DNA from: Chitinophagales bacterium
GTDB lineage: Bacteria > Bacteroidota > Bacteroidia > Chitinophagales > Chitinophagaceae
DNA length: 10,166 nucleotides
Assembly (NCBI GenBank): GCA_013297585.1
Contig: JAAFHG010000100.1
Span: 1-10,166, forward strand
Reading direction: 5' to 3'
Positions 1 to 7,022 of the stretch are shown in pieces. Every line of letters starts with the position of its first letter. Positions within the stretch are counted from its first letter, which is position 1. Below the pieces are notes generated by a model, which searched no databases, was not told the DNA's origin, and saw only the letters and a list, made by a program, of their open reading frames with translations. The translations under genes and the position numbers were made by a program.

Positions 1-111
1 ATCAATTTAATCAAGAATGATAAAACAACTAAAGCTAGTATCAAGAACAAAAGGATGATGTGTATATTAAACGATAAGTTTTTAGAAACTGTACTCTTTA
101 AGGAAATTTAG
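1..111 (+). CDS. Possible 3' end of an upstream gene (partial)
   Basis: Frame 1 is open from the first base of the window for 36 codons and ends at TAG (109-111). The other two forward frames meet stops within the first 20 bases. The encoded tail is lysine- and asparagine-rich, ending LETVLFKEI, and I do not recognise it. In AT-rich DNA a stop-free run of this length occurs by chance perhaps one time in twenty, so this may be the C-terminus of a gene starting outside the window or simply an open stretch. No function is proposed. Confidence 0.35.
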   Translation: MNLIKNDKTTKASIKNKRMMCILNDKFLETVLFKEI

Positions 112-226
112 ATGCGTTTGCCCTGGTTACAACATGTTTTTACATTTTTTTAACGTCAATATTGTACTATTAATAGTTGTCACGTTTAATTTCATTTATT
201 GTTTAAGTTTTTTATACAAAATACTT

Positions 227-760
227 ATGCTTAAATATGTTTTAGTATTACTCATTTTTACAAATGGTATGTTTGTAAGTGCGCAAACAATCATACAAAC
301 TGGTAGCAACATTTCAGCACAGCATGCTCAAGATATATTACTACATCACAATAAAGTACGAGAAAAGGTGGGTTCTCCTGCATTGGTTTGGAGTAAACAA
401 TTAGCTGCTTACGCACAGCAATGGGCTGAACATTTGGCCAATAATAATAATTGCAAAATGAAACATAGAGACCAACCAGGCGAAGGTGATAAAGCCTATG
501 GTGAGAACATATTTTGGGGCAGTTCTAGTGATTATTATAAACCCATTGATGCATCTTTATCTTGGTACGATGAGATAAAATTTTTCAAGTACCAAAAGCT
601 AAATGATAACAATTGGCACAAAACAGGGCATTACACACAAATGGTTTGGAAAGACACCAAAGAAGTAGGTGTAGGTGTGGCTGTTTGCCCAAATGGTGGC
701 TTAATTGTAGTGGCCAATTATTATCCTGTTGGTAATGTGATGACGCAATACCCTTATTAG
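227..760 (+). CDS. Secreted CAP/SCP (PR-1-like) domain protein
   Basis: A 177-residue single-domain protein of the CAP superfamily (cysteine-rich secretory proteins, antigen 5, PR-1), exported from the cytoplasm. Numbering from the ATG at 227, residues 1-19 form a signal peptide (hydrophobic core, then VSA before Q20). The CAP fold spans about 35-172. The four residues that line the CAP cavity are visible: His80 (KHR), Glu93 (GEN), Glu116 (WYDEI) and His135 (GHYTQMVW), followed by the signature YYPVGN at 165-170. The frame is open to an ATG at 134, but that would put 31 extra hydrophobic residues in front of a good signal peptide, so 227 is preferred. The biochemical role of bacterial CAP proteins is not settled; lipid/sterol binding and protease roles are known in eukaryotic members. 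There is no type IX C-terminal sorting domain. It appears to be monocistronic, with no clear promoter or terminator. Family assignment is firm; function is open. Confidence 0.9.
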   Translation: MLKYVLVLLIFTNGMFVSAQTIIQTGSNISAQHAQDILLHHNKVREKVGSPALVWSKQLAAYAQQWAEHLANNNNCKMKHRDQPGEGDKAYGENIFWGSSSDYYKPIDASLSWYDEIKFFKYQKLNDNNWHKTGHYTQMVWKDTKEVGVGVAVCPNGGLIVVANYYPVGNVMTQYPY

Positions 761-769
761 CCTTGTCTT

Positions 770-784
770 GCCCCAGCCCTAAAG
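770..784. repeat. Possible fragment of a dispersed intergenic repeat
   Basis: Ten bases after the CAP gene stop lies GCCCCAGCCCTAAAG, a GC-rich word in an otherwise AT-rich spacer. From memory, CCCCAGCCCTAAAG-type words recur in intergenic DNA of Bacteroidota. No second copy is present in this window, so the call rests on recollection and composition only. Confidence 0.2.
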
Positions 785-887
785 AGTGTAATGAAAAGCC
801 CGCTAAACTTTTAAACTATATAAACTTCTAGAACTTCGCACTTCAAATCCTTTTTTTAGAATAGCTTTCAAGACTAAATAAGGTTTT

Positions 888-917
888 CTCTGTGTGCTTC
901 TTTGCTCTGTGGTAAAA
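888..917 (+). repeat. Dispersed intergenic repeat, copy 1 (upstream of recG)
   Basis: This 30-base stretch carries CTCTGTGTGCTTC followed by the core CTCTGTGGTAAAA (905-917). The reverse complement of 3071-3099 aligns along its length, with 12 of 13 identical bases in the core and a conserved CTCwGTGT start. The two copies are in opposite orientation and bracket recG. CTCTGTG...CTCTGTGGYAAAA sequences are, as I recall, common in spacers of Bacteroidota; their role is unknown to me. Confidence 0.5.
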
Positions 918-950
918 CAAATCCCGATATTTGCCTATTAACCAATTTAG

Positions 951-1028
951 CGCATTATCAGCCAACTTGCATCCATATTAGCATCGCCTATTGAGTACCT
1001 AAAAGGTGTAGGGCCACTGCGTGGCGAT
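951..1028 (+). other. In-frame upstream extension of recG with no standard start codon
   Basis: Directly after an in-frame TAG (948-950), the recG frame stays open and encodes PIEYLKGVGPLRGDLL running into the predicted protein (residues encoded from 987 on). This is the characteristic N-terminus of RecG in this phylum, so the protein must start upstream of 1029. Yet between 951 and 1028 there is no in-frame ATG, GTG or TTG. The only near-start codons are ATT (954), ATC (957), ATA (975) and CTG (1017). By the usual length of the RecG N-terminus, the start would be expected at about 966-975. Either a rare start codon is used, or the start codon has mutated, or there is a base error. Confidence 0.75.
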
Positions 1029-3068
1029 TTGCTTAAGAAAGAACTCAGCATCTATACTTTTGGTGATTTGCTAGAGCATTTTCCTATTAGGCATATTGAT
1101 AAAACCAAAATTAACCGCATTGCAGATATTCACCCTGATACAGAATACATACAGGTGGTTGGTAAGTTGTTATTCTTTGAAACAGTGGGCGAAAATAGAG
1201 CGAAACGAATGGTGGCGCAATTGCGTGATAGTAGCGGTAGCCTTGAGTTAGCGTGGTTTCAAGGTATTAGTTGGGTGCAAAAAAACTTATCGGTTGGTGT
1301 AGATTATTTGGTGTTTGGTAAAGTGGGCTTTTTTAATGGTAAGCCACAGATTGTTCATCCAGAAATAGAGATATTTGTACCTGCGGTTGCAGGTGCGAAA
1401 ACACATTTAGAGCCTGTTTATCCAAGTACTGAAAAACTGAAAGCAAGAGGTTTTAGCGGTAGGCAAATTGGTAAGCTGACGCAACAATTGGTAGCCCAAA
1501 TTCAGCCAAAAGATATTCAGGAAAATATACCTACTTATTTGTTAGAACGTTTGAAGCTAATGCCACGTTTTTTAGCAGTACGTGCGACACATTTTCCAAC
1601 TTCGTTACAAGAATATGAAAAGGCAATTCAAAGGTTAAAATTCGAAGAGTTTTTTATAGCACAAGTTCGCTTAAACTTAGTGCGCTTGCAACGCCATAAA
1701 AGCAGCCGTGGTGTTGTTTTTGAGAAAGTGGGTAATTTATTTAATGATTTTTACAACCACCATTTGCCTTTTAAATTAACTGGTGCACAAAAGCGTGTTT
1801 TAAAAGAAATAAGAACCGATACAGCTCGTGGTCATCAAATGAACCGCTTGCTGCAAGGCGATGTTGGTAGTGGTAAAACCATTGTAGCATTATTAAGCAT
1901 GTTGCTAGCTGCAGATAATGGCTTTCAAAGTTGCCTAATGGCACCAACAGAAATATTAGCGCAGCAACATTTTGCAGGGCTAAGTGCGTTGTTAAAAGAG
2001 ATGCCTATTAAAATAGACATTCTTACAGGTAGCACCAAAGCTAAAAGGCGAAGAGAAATATTAGCGGCTTTGGCAGATGGTAGTTTACATTTTATTATTG
2101 GTACTCATGCATTAATTGAAGACCCAGTGGTTTTTCAAAATCTTGGGTTTGTAGTGGTAGATGAACAGCACAAGTTTGGTGTTGCACAACGTGCCAAACT
2201 TTGGCAAAAAGCAGCAGTGCCACCGCATGTTTTGGTAATGACGGCCACACCAATACCACGTACTTTAGCCATGACAGCCTATGGTGACTTAGATTATAGT
2301 GTAATAGACGAATTGCCGCCAGGTAGGCAACCTATTACCACAGTGCATCGTTTTGAACAGGCAAGGGCTAGTGTTATGGAATTTATACGCACAGAAGTAG
2401 AAATTGGTAGGCAGGCATATATTATTTATCCATTAATTGAAGAAAGTGAGAAAATGGACTTTGAAGATTTGATGCAAGGTTACGAGCAAGTAAAAAGCTT
2501 TTTTCCTGAACCAAAATACTTGATAAGCATGGTGCATGGCAGGCAAGCCCCTGACCTTAAAGAAGCTAATATGCAACGTTTTGTAAAAGGTGAAACAAAC
2601 ATAATGGTAAGCACTACGGTAATTGAGGTGGGGGTAAATGTGCCCAATGCTAGTGTAATGGTAATTGAGAGTACCGAAAAATTTGGCTTATCGCAGTTGC
2701 ACCAGCTTCGTGGCAGGGTAGGTAGAGGTAGCGAAAAAAGTTTTTGCATTCTTTTAACAGGTAGTAAAGTCAGCAAAGAGGGCCGTGAGCGTATCAAGAT
2801 AATGTGCGCCACCAATGATGGGTTTTTAATAGCAGAGAAGGATTTAGAGCTACGTGGACCTGGTGATATTGAGGGTACAAGGCAAAGTGGGGCTTTAAAC
2901 TTTAAGTTAGCTTCAATTGTAAACGATAAGGAATTGCTAGAATTGGCAAAGAAAGAAGCGGAAGATTTGCTAGAAAAAGATGTAGATTTAATTCTGGCAG
3001 AAAATTTGGTGCTAAAACAGTTCTTGCAATTGCAAAAAGGTAAAACTGGTTGGAGTAAAATTTCGTAG
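1029..3068 (+). CDS. recG: ATP-dependent DNA helicase RecG (5' end unresolved)
   Basis: RecG is a superfamily 2 double-stranded DNA translocase that remodels stalled replication forks and branch-migrates Holliday junctions. The 679 residues from the TTG at 1029 show an N-terminal wedge/OB-fold region (about residues 25-150), then the helicase core. Motifs seen: Walker A GDVGSGKT near 277, the RecG-type Walker B DEQHKFGV near 378, MTATPIPRT near 404, and motif VI QLRGRVGRG starting at 559. The C-terminal part has the expected LRGPGDIEGTRQSG element. TTG at 1029 is the first standard start in frame, but conserved sequence continues upstream to at least 987 (separate entry), giving a total near the usual 700 residues. 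The coding body is intact, so I do not call it a pseudogene. It stands alone, with no close partner on either side. The stop is two bases before the inverted repeat at 3071. Confidence 0.95.
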   Translation: MLKKELSIYTFGDLLEHFPIRHIDKTKINRIADIHPDTEYIQVVGKLLFFETVGENRAKRMVAQLRDSSGSLELAWFQGISWVQKNLSVGVDYLVFGKVGFFNGKPQIVHPEIEIFVPAVAGAKTHLEPVYPSTEKLKARGFSGRQIGKLTQQLVAQIQPKDIQENIPTYLLERLKLMPRFLAVRATHFPTSLQEYEKAIQRLKFEEFFIAQVRLNLVRLQRHKSSRGVVFEKVGNLFNDFYNHHLPFKLTGAQKRVLKEIRTDTARGHQMNRLLQGDVGSGKTIVALLSMLLAADNGFQSCLMAPTEILAQQHFAGLSALLKEMPIKIDILTGSTKAKRRREILAALADGSLHFIIGTHALIEDPVVFQNLGFVVVDEQHKFGVAQRAKLWQKAAVPPHVLVMTATPIPRTLAMTAYGDLDYSVIDELPPGRQPITTVHRFEQARASVMEFIRTEVEIGRQAYIIYPLIEESEKMDFEDLMQGYEQVKSFFPEPKYLISMVHGRQAPDLKEANMQRFVKGETNIMVSTTVIEVGVNVPNASVMVIESTEKFGLSQLHQLRGRVGRGSEKSFCILLTGSKVSKEGRERIKIMCATNDGFLIAEKDLELRGPGDIEGTRQSGALNFKLASIVNDKELLELAKKEAEDLLEKDVDLILAENLVLKQFLQLQKGKTGWSKIS

Positions 3069-3070
3069 TT

Positions 3071-3099
3071 TTTTGCCACAGAGGCACTGAAACACTGAG
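3071..3099 (-). repeat. Dispersed intergenic repeat, copy 2 (downstream of recG)
   Basis: The plus strand reads TTTTGCCACAGAG then GCACTGAAACACTGAG, followed by a run of ten T (3100-3109 region). Read on the minus strand it matches the repeat at 888-917, with core CTCTGTGGCAAAA. It begins two bases after the recG stop. The T run next to it might help termination, but I find only a 4-bp stem (AAAC/GTTT), so this is not called a terminator. Confidence 0.5.
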
Positions 3100-3238
3100 T
3101 TTTTTTTTGAGATTCTTTGCTTTTATGGCAGTAAAAAGGTTCAGCAGGTTTCAGGGAAGCAAAATGAGTTCTGATAAAGGTTTAGCAAATTTTGTGTAGG
3201 TAAAATAATCAATAAAAAGTATTTAACGACTTACACTA

Positions 3239-3271
3239 AAATAAATAGCTACTTAATAGTAGTATTTATTT
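3239..3271. promoter_or_regulatory. Bulged 14-bp inverted repeat before the surface-protein operon
   Basis: The left arm is AAATAAATA (3239-3247), an unpaired G (3248) and CTACT (3249-3253). The loop is TAAT (3254-3257). The right arm is AGTAG (3258-3262) and TATTTATTT (3263-3271). That is 14 perfect base pairs with a single bulge, ending 43 bases before the ATG at 3315. It could be a 5'-leader hairpin, an operator for a dimeric regulator, or an AT-rich terminator for recG. The position favours a link to the downstream operon; the role is inferred. Confidence 0.5.
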
Positions 3272-3314
3272 CTACCAAATACTAACTGCAATAAAAGAGA
3301 ACATTAAATTTGAT

Positions 3315-6300
3315 ATGCACTATCTAAATGTAAAGCAGTTGGCAATAAAACACTACATATTACTCATCTTGCTATTAGCCTTTGCTAGCAACACTCTTGC
3401 GCAACAGTCTTTAGAATTTGTTGAAAATAAAGGTCAATGGGACAACCGTATTCAATACCAAGGGCAACTAAATACTGGCTTATTTTCTCTCAAAAAAGAT
3501 GGTGGTTACAAAATGACTTTATTAAGCCATGATGATGTTAGAGCAGTGGGCGAATTTATTCATGGACACAAAGATAAAACCCAAGCGAGTGGCACTAGCG
3601 GTGGCGATAAAGAGCTAGCAGTTACAGCATCTTCTTCAAATAAAACCTCGGTTGCTGCTAGTAACGATGGTACTATTCATGGTCATGTGTATGAAGTAAG
3701 TTTTTTAAATGCCAATCCTAATCCTACGGCTATTGCTGACAAGGAGCAATCATTTTACAATAATTATTATTTAGGTAACGATAAAAGTAAATGGGCTAGT
3801 GGCTGTAAAGTATTTGCAGCAGTAACCTACCAAAATGTGTATCCAAATATAGATGTGAGATATTACACCGATAAAGGACAGTTAAAATACGACATCATTG
3901 TAAACCCTGGTGGCGATATTAACCGTGTGGCTTTGTATGTTGATGGTGTAGAGGCTTTAAAACTAAAAGACGAGCAGTTGGTGTTTAAAACCACAGTAGA
4001 TGAAGTAAAAGAAGCCATTCCTTATAGTTATCAATTGGGTAAAAAAGGCAGACAAGAAGTAACTTGTAGGTTTGATGTTAAAGGCAATATTGTACGTTAC
4101 AAACTAGATAATCTAATAGATAAGGCAGCAACCTTAGTTATAGACCCAAGTTTAATTTTCTCAACATTTACAGGTAGTACAGCCGAAAACTGGGGCTATA
4201 CAGCAACCTACGATGGTGCTGGTAATTTTTATGCAGGTGGTATTGTATTTGGTGCCGCTGCACCTTACAACAATGGTGCTTTTAGTTATAGTGGTACAAC
4301 AGCCAATACTGGTGAAGGCAAAGGCTGCGATATGGGTATTATAAAATTTAACCCCACTGGTACAGCAAAAATATATGCTACGTATGTTGGTGGTAAGTCG
4401 GGCAATTCCTTCCCACAAAGTTTAATAGTAGATGCTAGTAACAATTTAATTATTGCAGGTAAAACTACTGCGGCAGAATATCCAAGTACAACAAGGGTAG
4501 GTGCAAGAGGTGGCTACGATATTGTAATTACCAAACTTAGAGCCGATGGTACGGGATTAGTTGGTTCATTAGTCATCGGTGGTACTGGTGATGAAGGTGT
4601 AAATATTGAAAACAAATATTCGTCTACTAACAAAGGGGCTATATCTACAAGAAGAAATTATGGTGATGACTCAAGAAGCGAAGTGATTTTTGATAATAGC
4701 GGAAATATTTTATTGGTTTCTTGTACACAGTCTACCGATTTTCCTATCATCAATGCATTTCAATCTACCAATGGCGGTGCAAATACTAGTGGTCGTGCAC
4801 AAGATGGGTTGTTTATAAAAGCTACATCTGATTTAAGTACTGTACTTGTAAGCAGTTATTTAGGTGGCGATAATGATGATGCTGCTTTTGTTTTATCAAT
4901 CAATCCTACTAGTGGTAATATTTATGTAGCAGGCGCTACAGCTAGCACCAACTTTCCTGGTAATAAAACTGGTGTTATTACAGCCGCCAATGCTGGCGGT
5001 GCTTGTGATGGATTTGTTTCGGTACTAAATAGTAATGGTACGCAGTTGCTACAAAGTACTTATTTAGGTACAAGCGGTGCAGATGTTGTGTATGGTATTC
5101 AGTTCGATAAATTTGGCTTCCCTTATGTTATGGGTACTACTACTGGTGCTTGGACGGTAACGAGTAATATTGGTTTTGTTCAAAATGGTGGTAAGCAATT
5201 TATTTCTAAACTACAGCCTAGCTTGTCGGCGTATGTGTACTCAACCGTATTTGGTACCAATTCTAGCGTACCTAATATTTCACCAACTGCATTTTTAGTA
5301 GATAGATGCGAAAATATTTATATTTCTGGTTGGGGCGGCACGGCCAATACACAGCAGCAATATGGCAGTGCTGGTACTAGTGGCTTGGCAGTAACCCCAG
5401 ATGCTGTAAAGCGTACTGGTGATGGGAGCGATTTTTACTTTTTTGTGATGGAAAGAAACGCCACCAAGCAATTGTACGGTAGTTTGTTTGGGCAAAATGG
5501 TGGTTATGGCGAGCATGTTGATGGGGGCACTAGTCGCTTTGATGCAAATGGTATTATTTACCAGTCCCTATGTTCTTGCGGCAATGCCGATGTAGGTGCT
5601 GGTAACGCATTTCCTATTAGTGGCGGTGCTTTTGCTAGCCAAAGAGGGCTAGATGGCTGTAACCTTGCTGCCATTAAAATAGCCTTCAACCTCTCTGGTG
5701 TTGGTTCTGGTGTTCAATCATCTATACAAGGTACTGCCAATAGAAAAACAGGTTGTGTATTTACCGAAGTAGAATTTAAAGATACTTTAGCATTAGGCAA
5801 AACGTATGTTTGGAATTTTGGTGATGGATCGCCTGAACAGACAACTACAGCACCAAATATTAAACATGCTTTTACTGTAGTTGGTAATTATAGTGTGCGT
5901 CTAGTTGCTATCGATTCATCCACCTGTAATATTAAAGATACTTCATATGTGATGATTAGGGTAAGAAATGACGCGGCAACTTTAGCCTTAACGGCTACTA
6001 AGCTAGCACCATGTGATGCATTGTCTTACCGGTTTGATAATACATCTATTGCACCTGCTGGCAAACCTTTTAGTAACAATAGTTTTACCTTATTTTTTGG
6101 TGATGGTAGGCAACAAACCGTTGGTGTAGGTTCGTTTCAGCACAGTTACCCAGCGGCTGGTACTTACAATGCAGGGCTCATTTTAAGCGATACCAATTAT
6201 TGTAATTATCCTGATACCATTAAGTTGCAGTTGCGTATTGCGGCTAATGTAAAAGCCCAGTTTACCACACCAGCCACAGGTTGTGCACCTTATCAAGCAG

Positions 6301-7022
6301 TCATTACCAATACATCATTGGCTGGCGACACTTTCACATGGGATTTTGGTGATGGAACTACTTTTATCGGTGCCAATCCACCACCGCATTTATATGCAGG
6401 TGTGGGTAGTTATACCATTCGTTTAACCGTAATTGATACCAATACTTGTAACAAAGTTGATAGCGCAGCATTTACCATTACTGTAAATGGTAAGCCTACA
6501 TCAGCATTTACTTTTAGTCCTAATCCACCTCAGGCTAATACGGCAGTGGTATTTACCAATAATTCAATTGGTGTTGCTAGTAGCTATAAGTGGTTGTATG
6601 GTGATGGCGATTCTTTGGTTACGAGTAATATCAATGCAACAGTAAGTCATATTTACAATGCAACAAACACTTACAACGCCTGTTTAATTGCGGCTAATTT
6701 GTCTGGTTGTAGAGATACTTCTTGCCAAAATGTGAGAGCTATTACAGTGCCTTTATTGGATGTGCCAAGTGCCATTACACCAAATGGTGATGGAATAAAC
6801 GATCTAGTACTTGTAAGAGGTTATGGCATTACGAAGATGGATTGGCGTATTTACAACCGATGGGGTGTTTTGGTATTTCAAAGTAATACGCAAAAACAAG
6901 GCTGGGATGGTAAATTTAAAGGTAATGTGCAAGCGCAAGATGTGTACACCTACACATTGGAAGTTGAATTTAGCGACGGTACAAAGTATTCTAAAAAAGG
7001 TGATATAACTTTATTACGATGA
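3315..7022 (+). CDS. Giant type IX-secreted surface protein: DUF7948, beta-propeller, PKD repeats, CHU_C domain
   Basis: A 1235-residue secreted protein. Residues 1-29 are a signal peptide (hydrophobic core 14-23, cleavage likely TLA before QQ). Residues about 32-275 form the domain opening with FVENKGQW (DUF7948 type). Seven SBBP-like propeller repeats follow, starting near 280, 352, 415, 510, 577, 640 and 720 (for example IYATYVGG, VSSYLGGDND, LQSTYLGTSG). Next come four PKD-like immunoglobulin folds with WNFGDG near 833, FFGDG near 928, WDFGDG near 1008 and WLYGDG near 1092. Residues from about 1149 form a gliding-motility-associated C-terminal (CHU_C, type B) domain: ITPNGDGIND, then WRIYNRWG, WDGK and a KKGDITLLR end. 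This domain directs export through the type IX system and surface retention. PKD and propeller modules suggest adhesion or polymer binding; the ligand is unknown and no catalytic site is seen. Its stop overlaps the next gene by four bases (ATGA), so the two are very likely co-translated. Confidence 0.93.
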   Translation: MHYLNVKQLAIKHYILLILLLAFASNTLAQQSLEFVENKGQWDNRIQYQGQLNTGLFSLKKDGGYKMTLLSHDDVRAVGEFIHGHKDKTQASGTSGGDKELAVTASSSNKTSVAASNDGTIHGHVYEVSFLNANPNPTAIADKEQSFYNNYYLGNDKSKWASGCKVFAAVTYQNVYPNIDVRYYTDKGQLKYDIIVNPGGDINRVALYVDGVEALKLKDEQLVFKTTVDEVKEAIPYSYQLGKKGRQEVTCRFDVKGNIVRYKLDNLIDKAATLVIDPSLIFSTFTGSTAENWGYTATYDGAGNFYAGGIVFGAAAPYNNGAFSYSGTTANTGEGKGCDMGIIKFNPTGTAKIYATYVGGKSGNSFPQSLIVDASNNLIIAGKTTAAEYPSTTRVGARGGYDIVITKLRADGTGLVGSLVIGGTGDEGVNIENKYSSTNKGAISTRRNYGDDSRSEVIFDNSGNILLVSCTQSTDFPIINAFQSTNGGANTSGRAQDGLFIKATSDLSTVLVSSYLGGDNDDAAFVLSINPTSGNIYVAGATASTNFPGNKTGVITAANAGGACDGFVSVLNSNGTQLLQSTYLGTSGADVVYGIQFDKFGFPYVMGTTTGAWTVTSNIGFVQNGGKQFISKLQPSLSAYVYSTVFGTNSSVPNISPTAFLVDRCENIYISGWGGTANTQQQYGSAGTSGLAVTPDAVKRTGDGSDFYFFVMERNATKQLYGSLFGQNGGYGEHVDGGTSRFDANGIIYQSLCSCGNADVGAGNAFPISGGAFASQRGLDGCNLAAIKIAFNLSGVGSGVQSSIQGTANRKTGCVFTEVEFKDTLALGKTYVWNFGDGSPEQTTTAPNIKHAFTVVGNYSVRLVAIDSSTCNIKDTSYVMIRVRNDAATLALTATKLAPCDALSYRFDNTSIAPAGKPFSNNSFTLFFGDGRQQTVGVGSFQHSYPAAGTYNAGLILSDTNYCNYPDTIKLQLRIAANVKAQFTTPATGCAPYQAVITNTSLAGDTFTWDFGDGTTFIGANPPPHLYAGVGSYTIRLTVIDTNTCNKVDSAAFTITVNGKPTSAFTFSPNPPQANTAVVFTNNSIGVASSYKWLYGDGDSLVTSNINATVSHIYNATNTYNACLIAANLSGCRDTSCQNVRAITVPLLDVPSAITPNGDGINDLVLVRGYGITKMDWRIYNRWGVLVFQSNTQKQGWDGKFKGNVQAQDVYTYTLEVEFSDGTKYSKKGDITLLR

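Noticed and set aside
134..226. N-terminal extension of the CAP protein from the ATG at 134
   Set aside because: It adds 31 hydrophobic residues before a complete signal peptide that starts at 227. No CAP protein needs it, so it is treated as untranslated leader.
2480..3087. Minus-strand open frames of 199 and 61 codons opposite the recG 3' end
   Set aside because: They lie fully antisense to conserved helicase sequence and encode low-complexity, serine/leucine-rich strings with no domain, so they are shadow frames.
3085..3110. T-run after the recG repeat as an intrinsic terminator
   Set aside because: The preceding bases give only a 4-bp stem (AAAC/GTTT), and the CACTGA copies are direct rather than inverted. 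This is too weak to call.
3305..3312. TAAATTTG, a perfect match to the TAnnTTTG -7 element
   Set aside because: It lies 2 bases before the ATG at 3315, so transcription would start at or after the start codon, and there is no good alternative start downstream of the signal peptide. Probably chance in AT-rich DNA.
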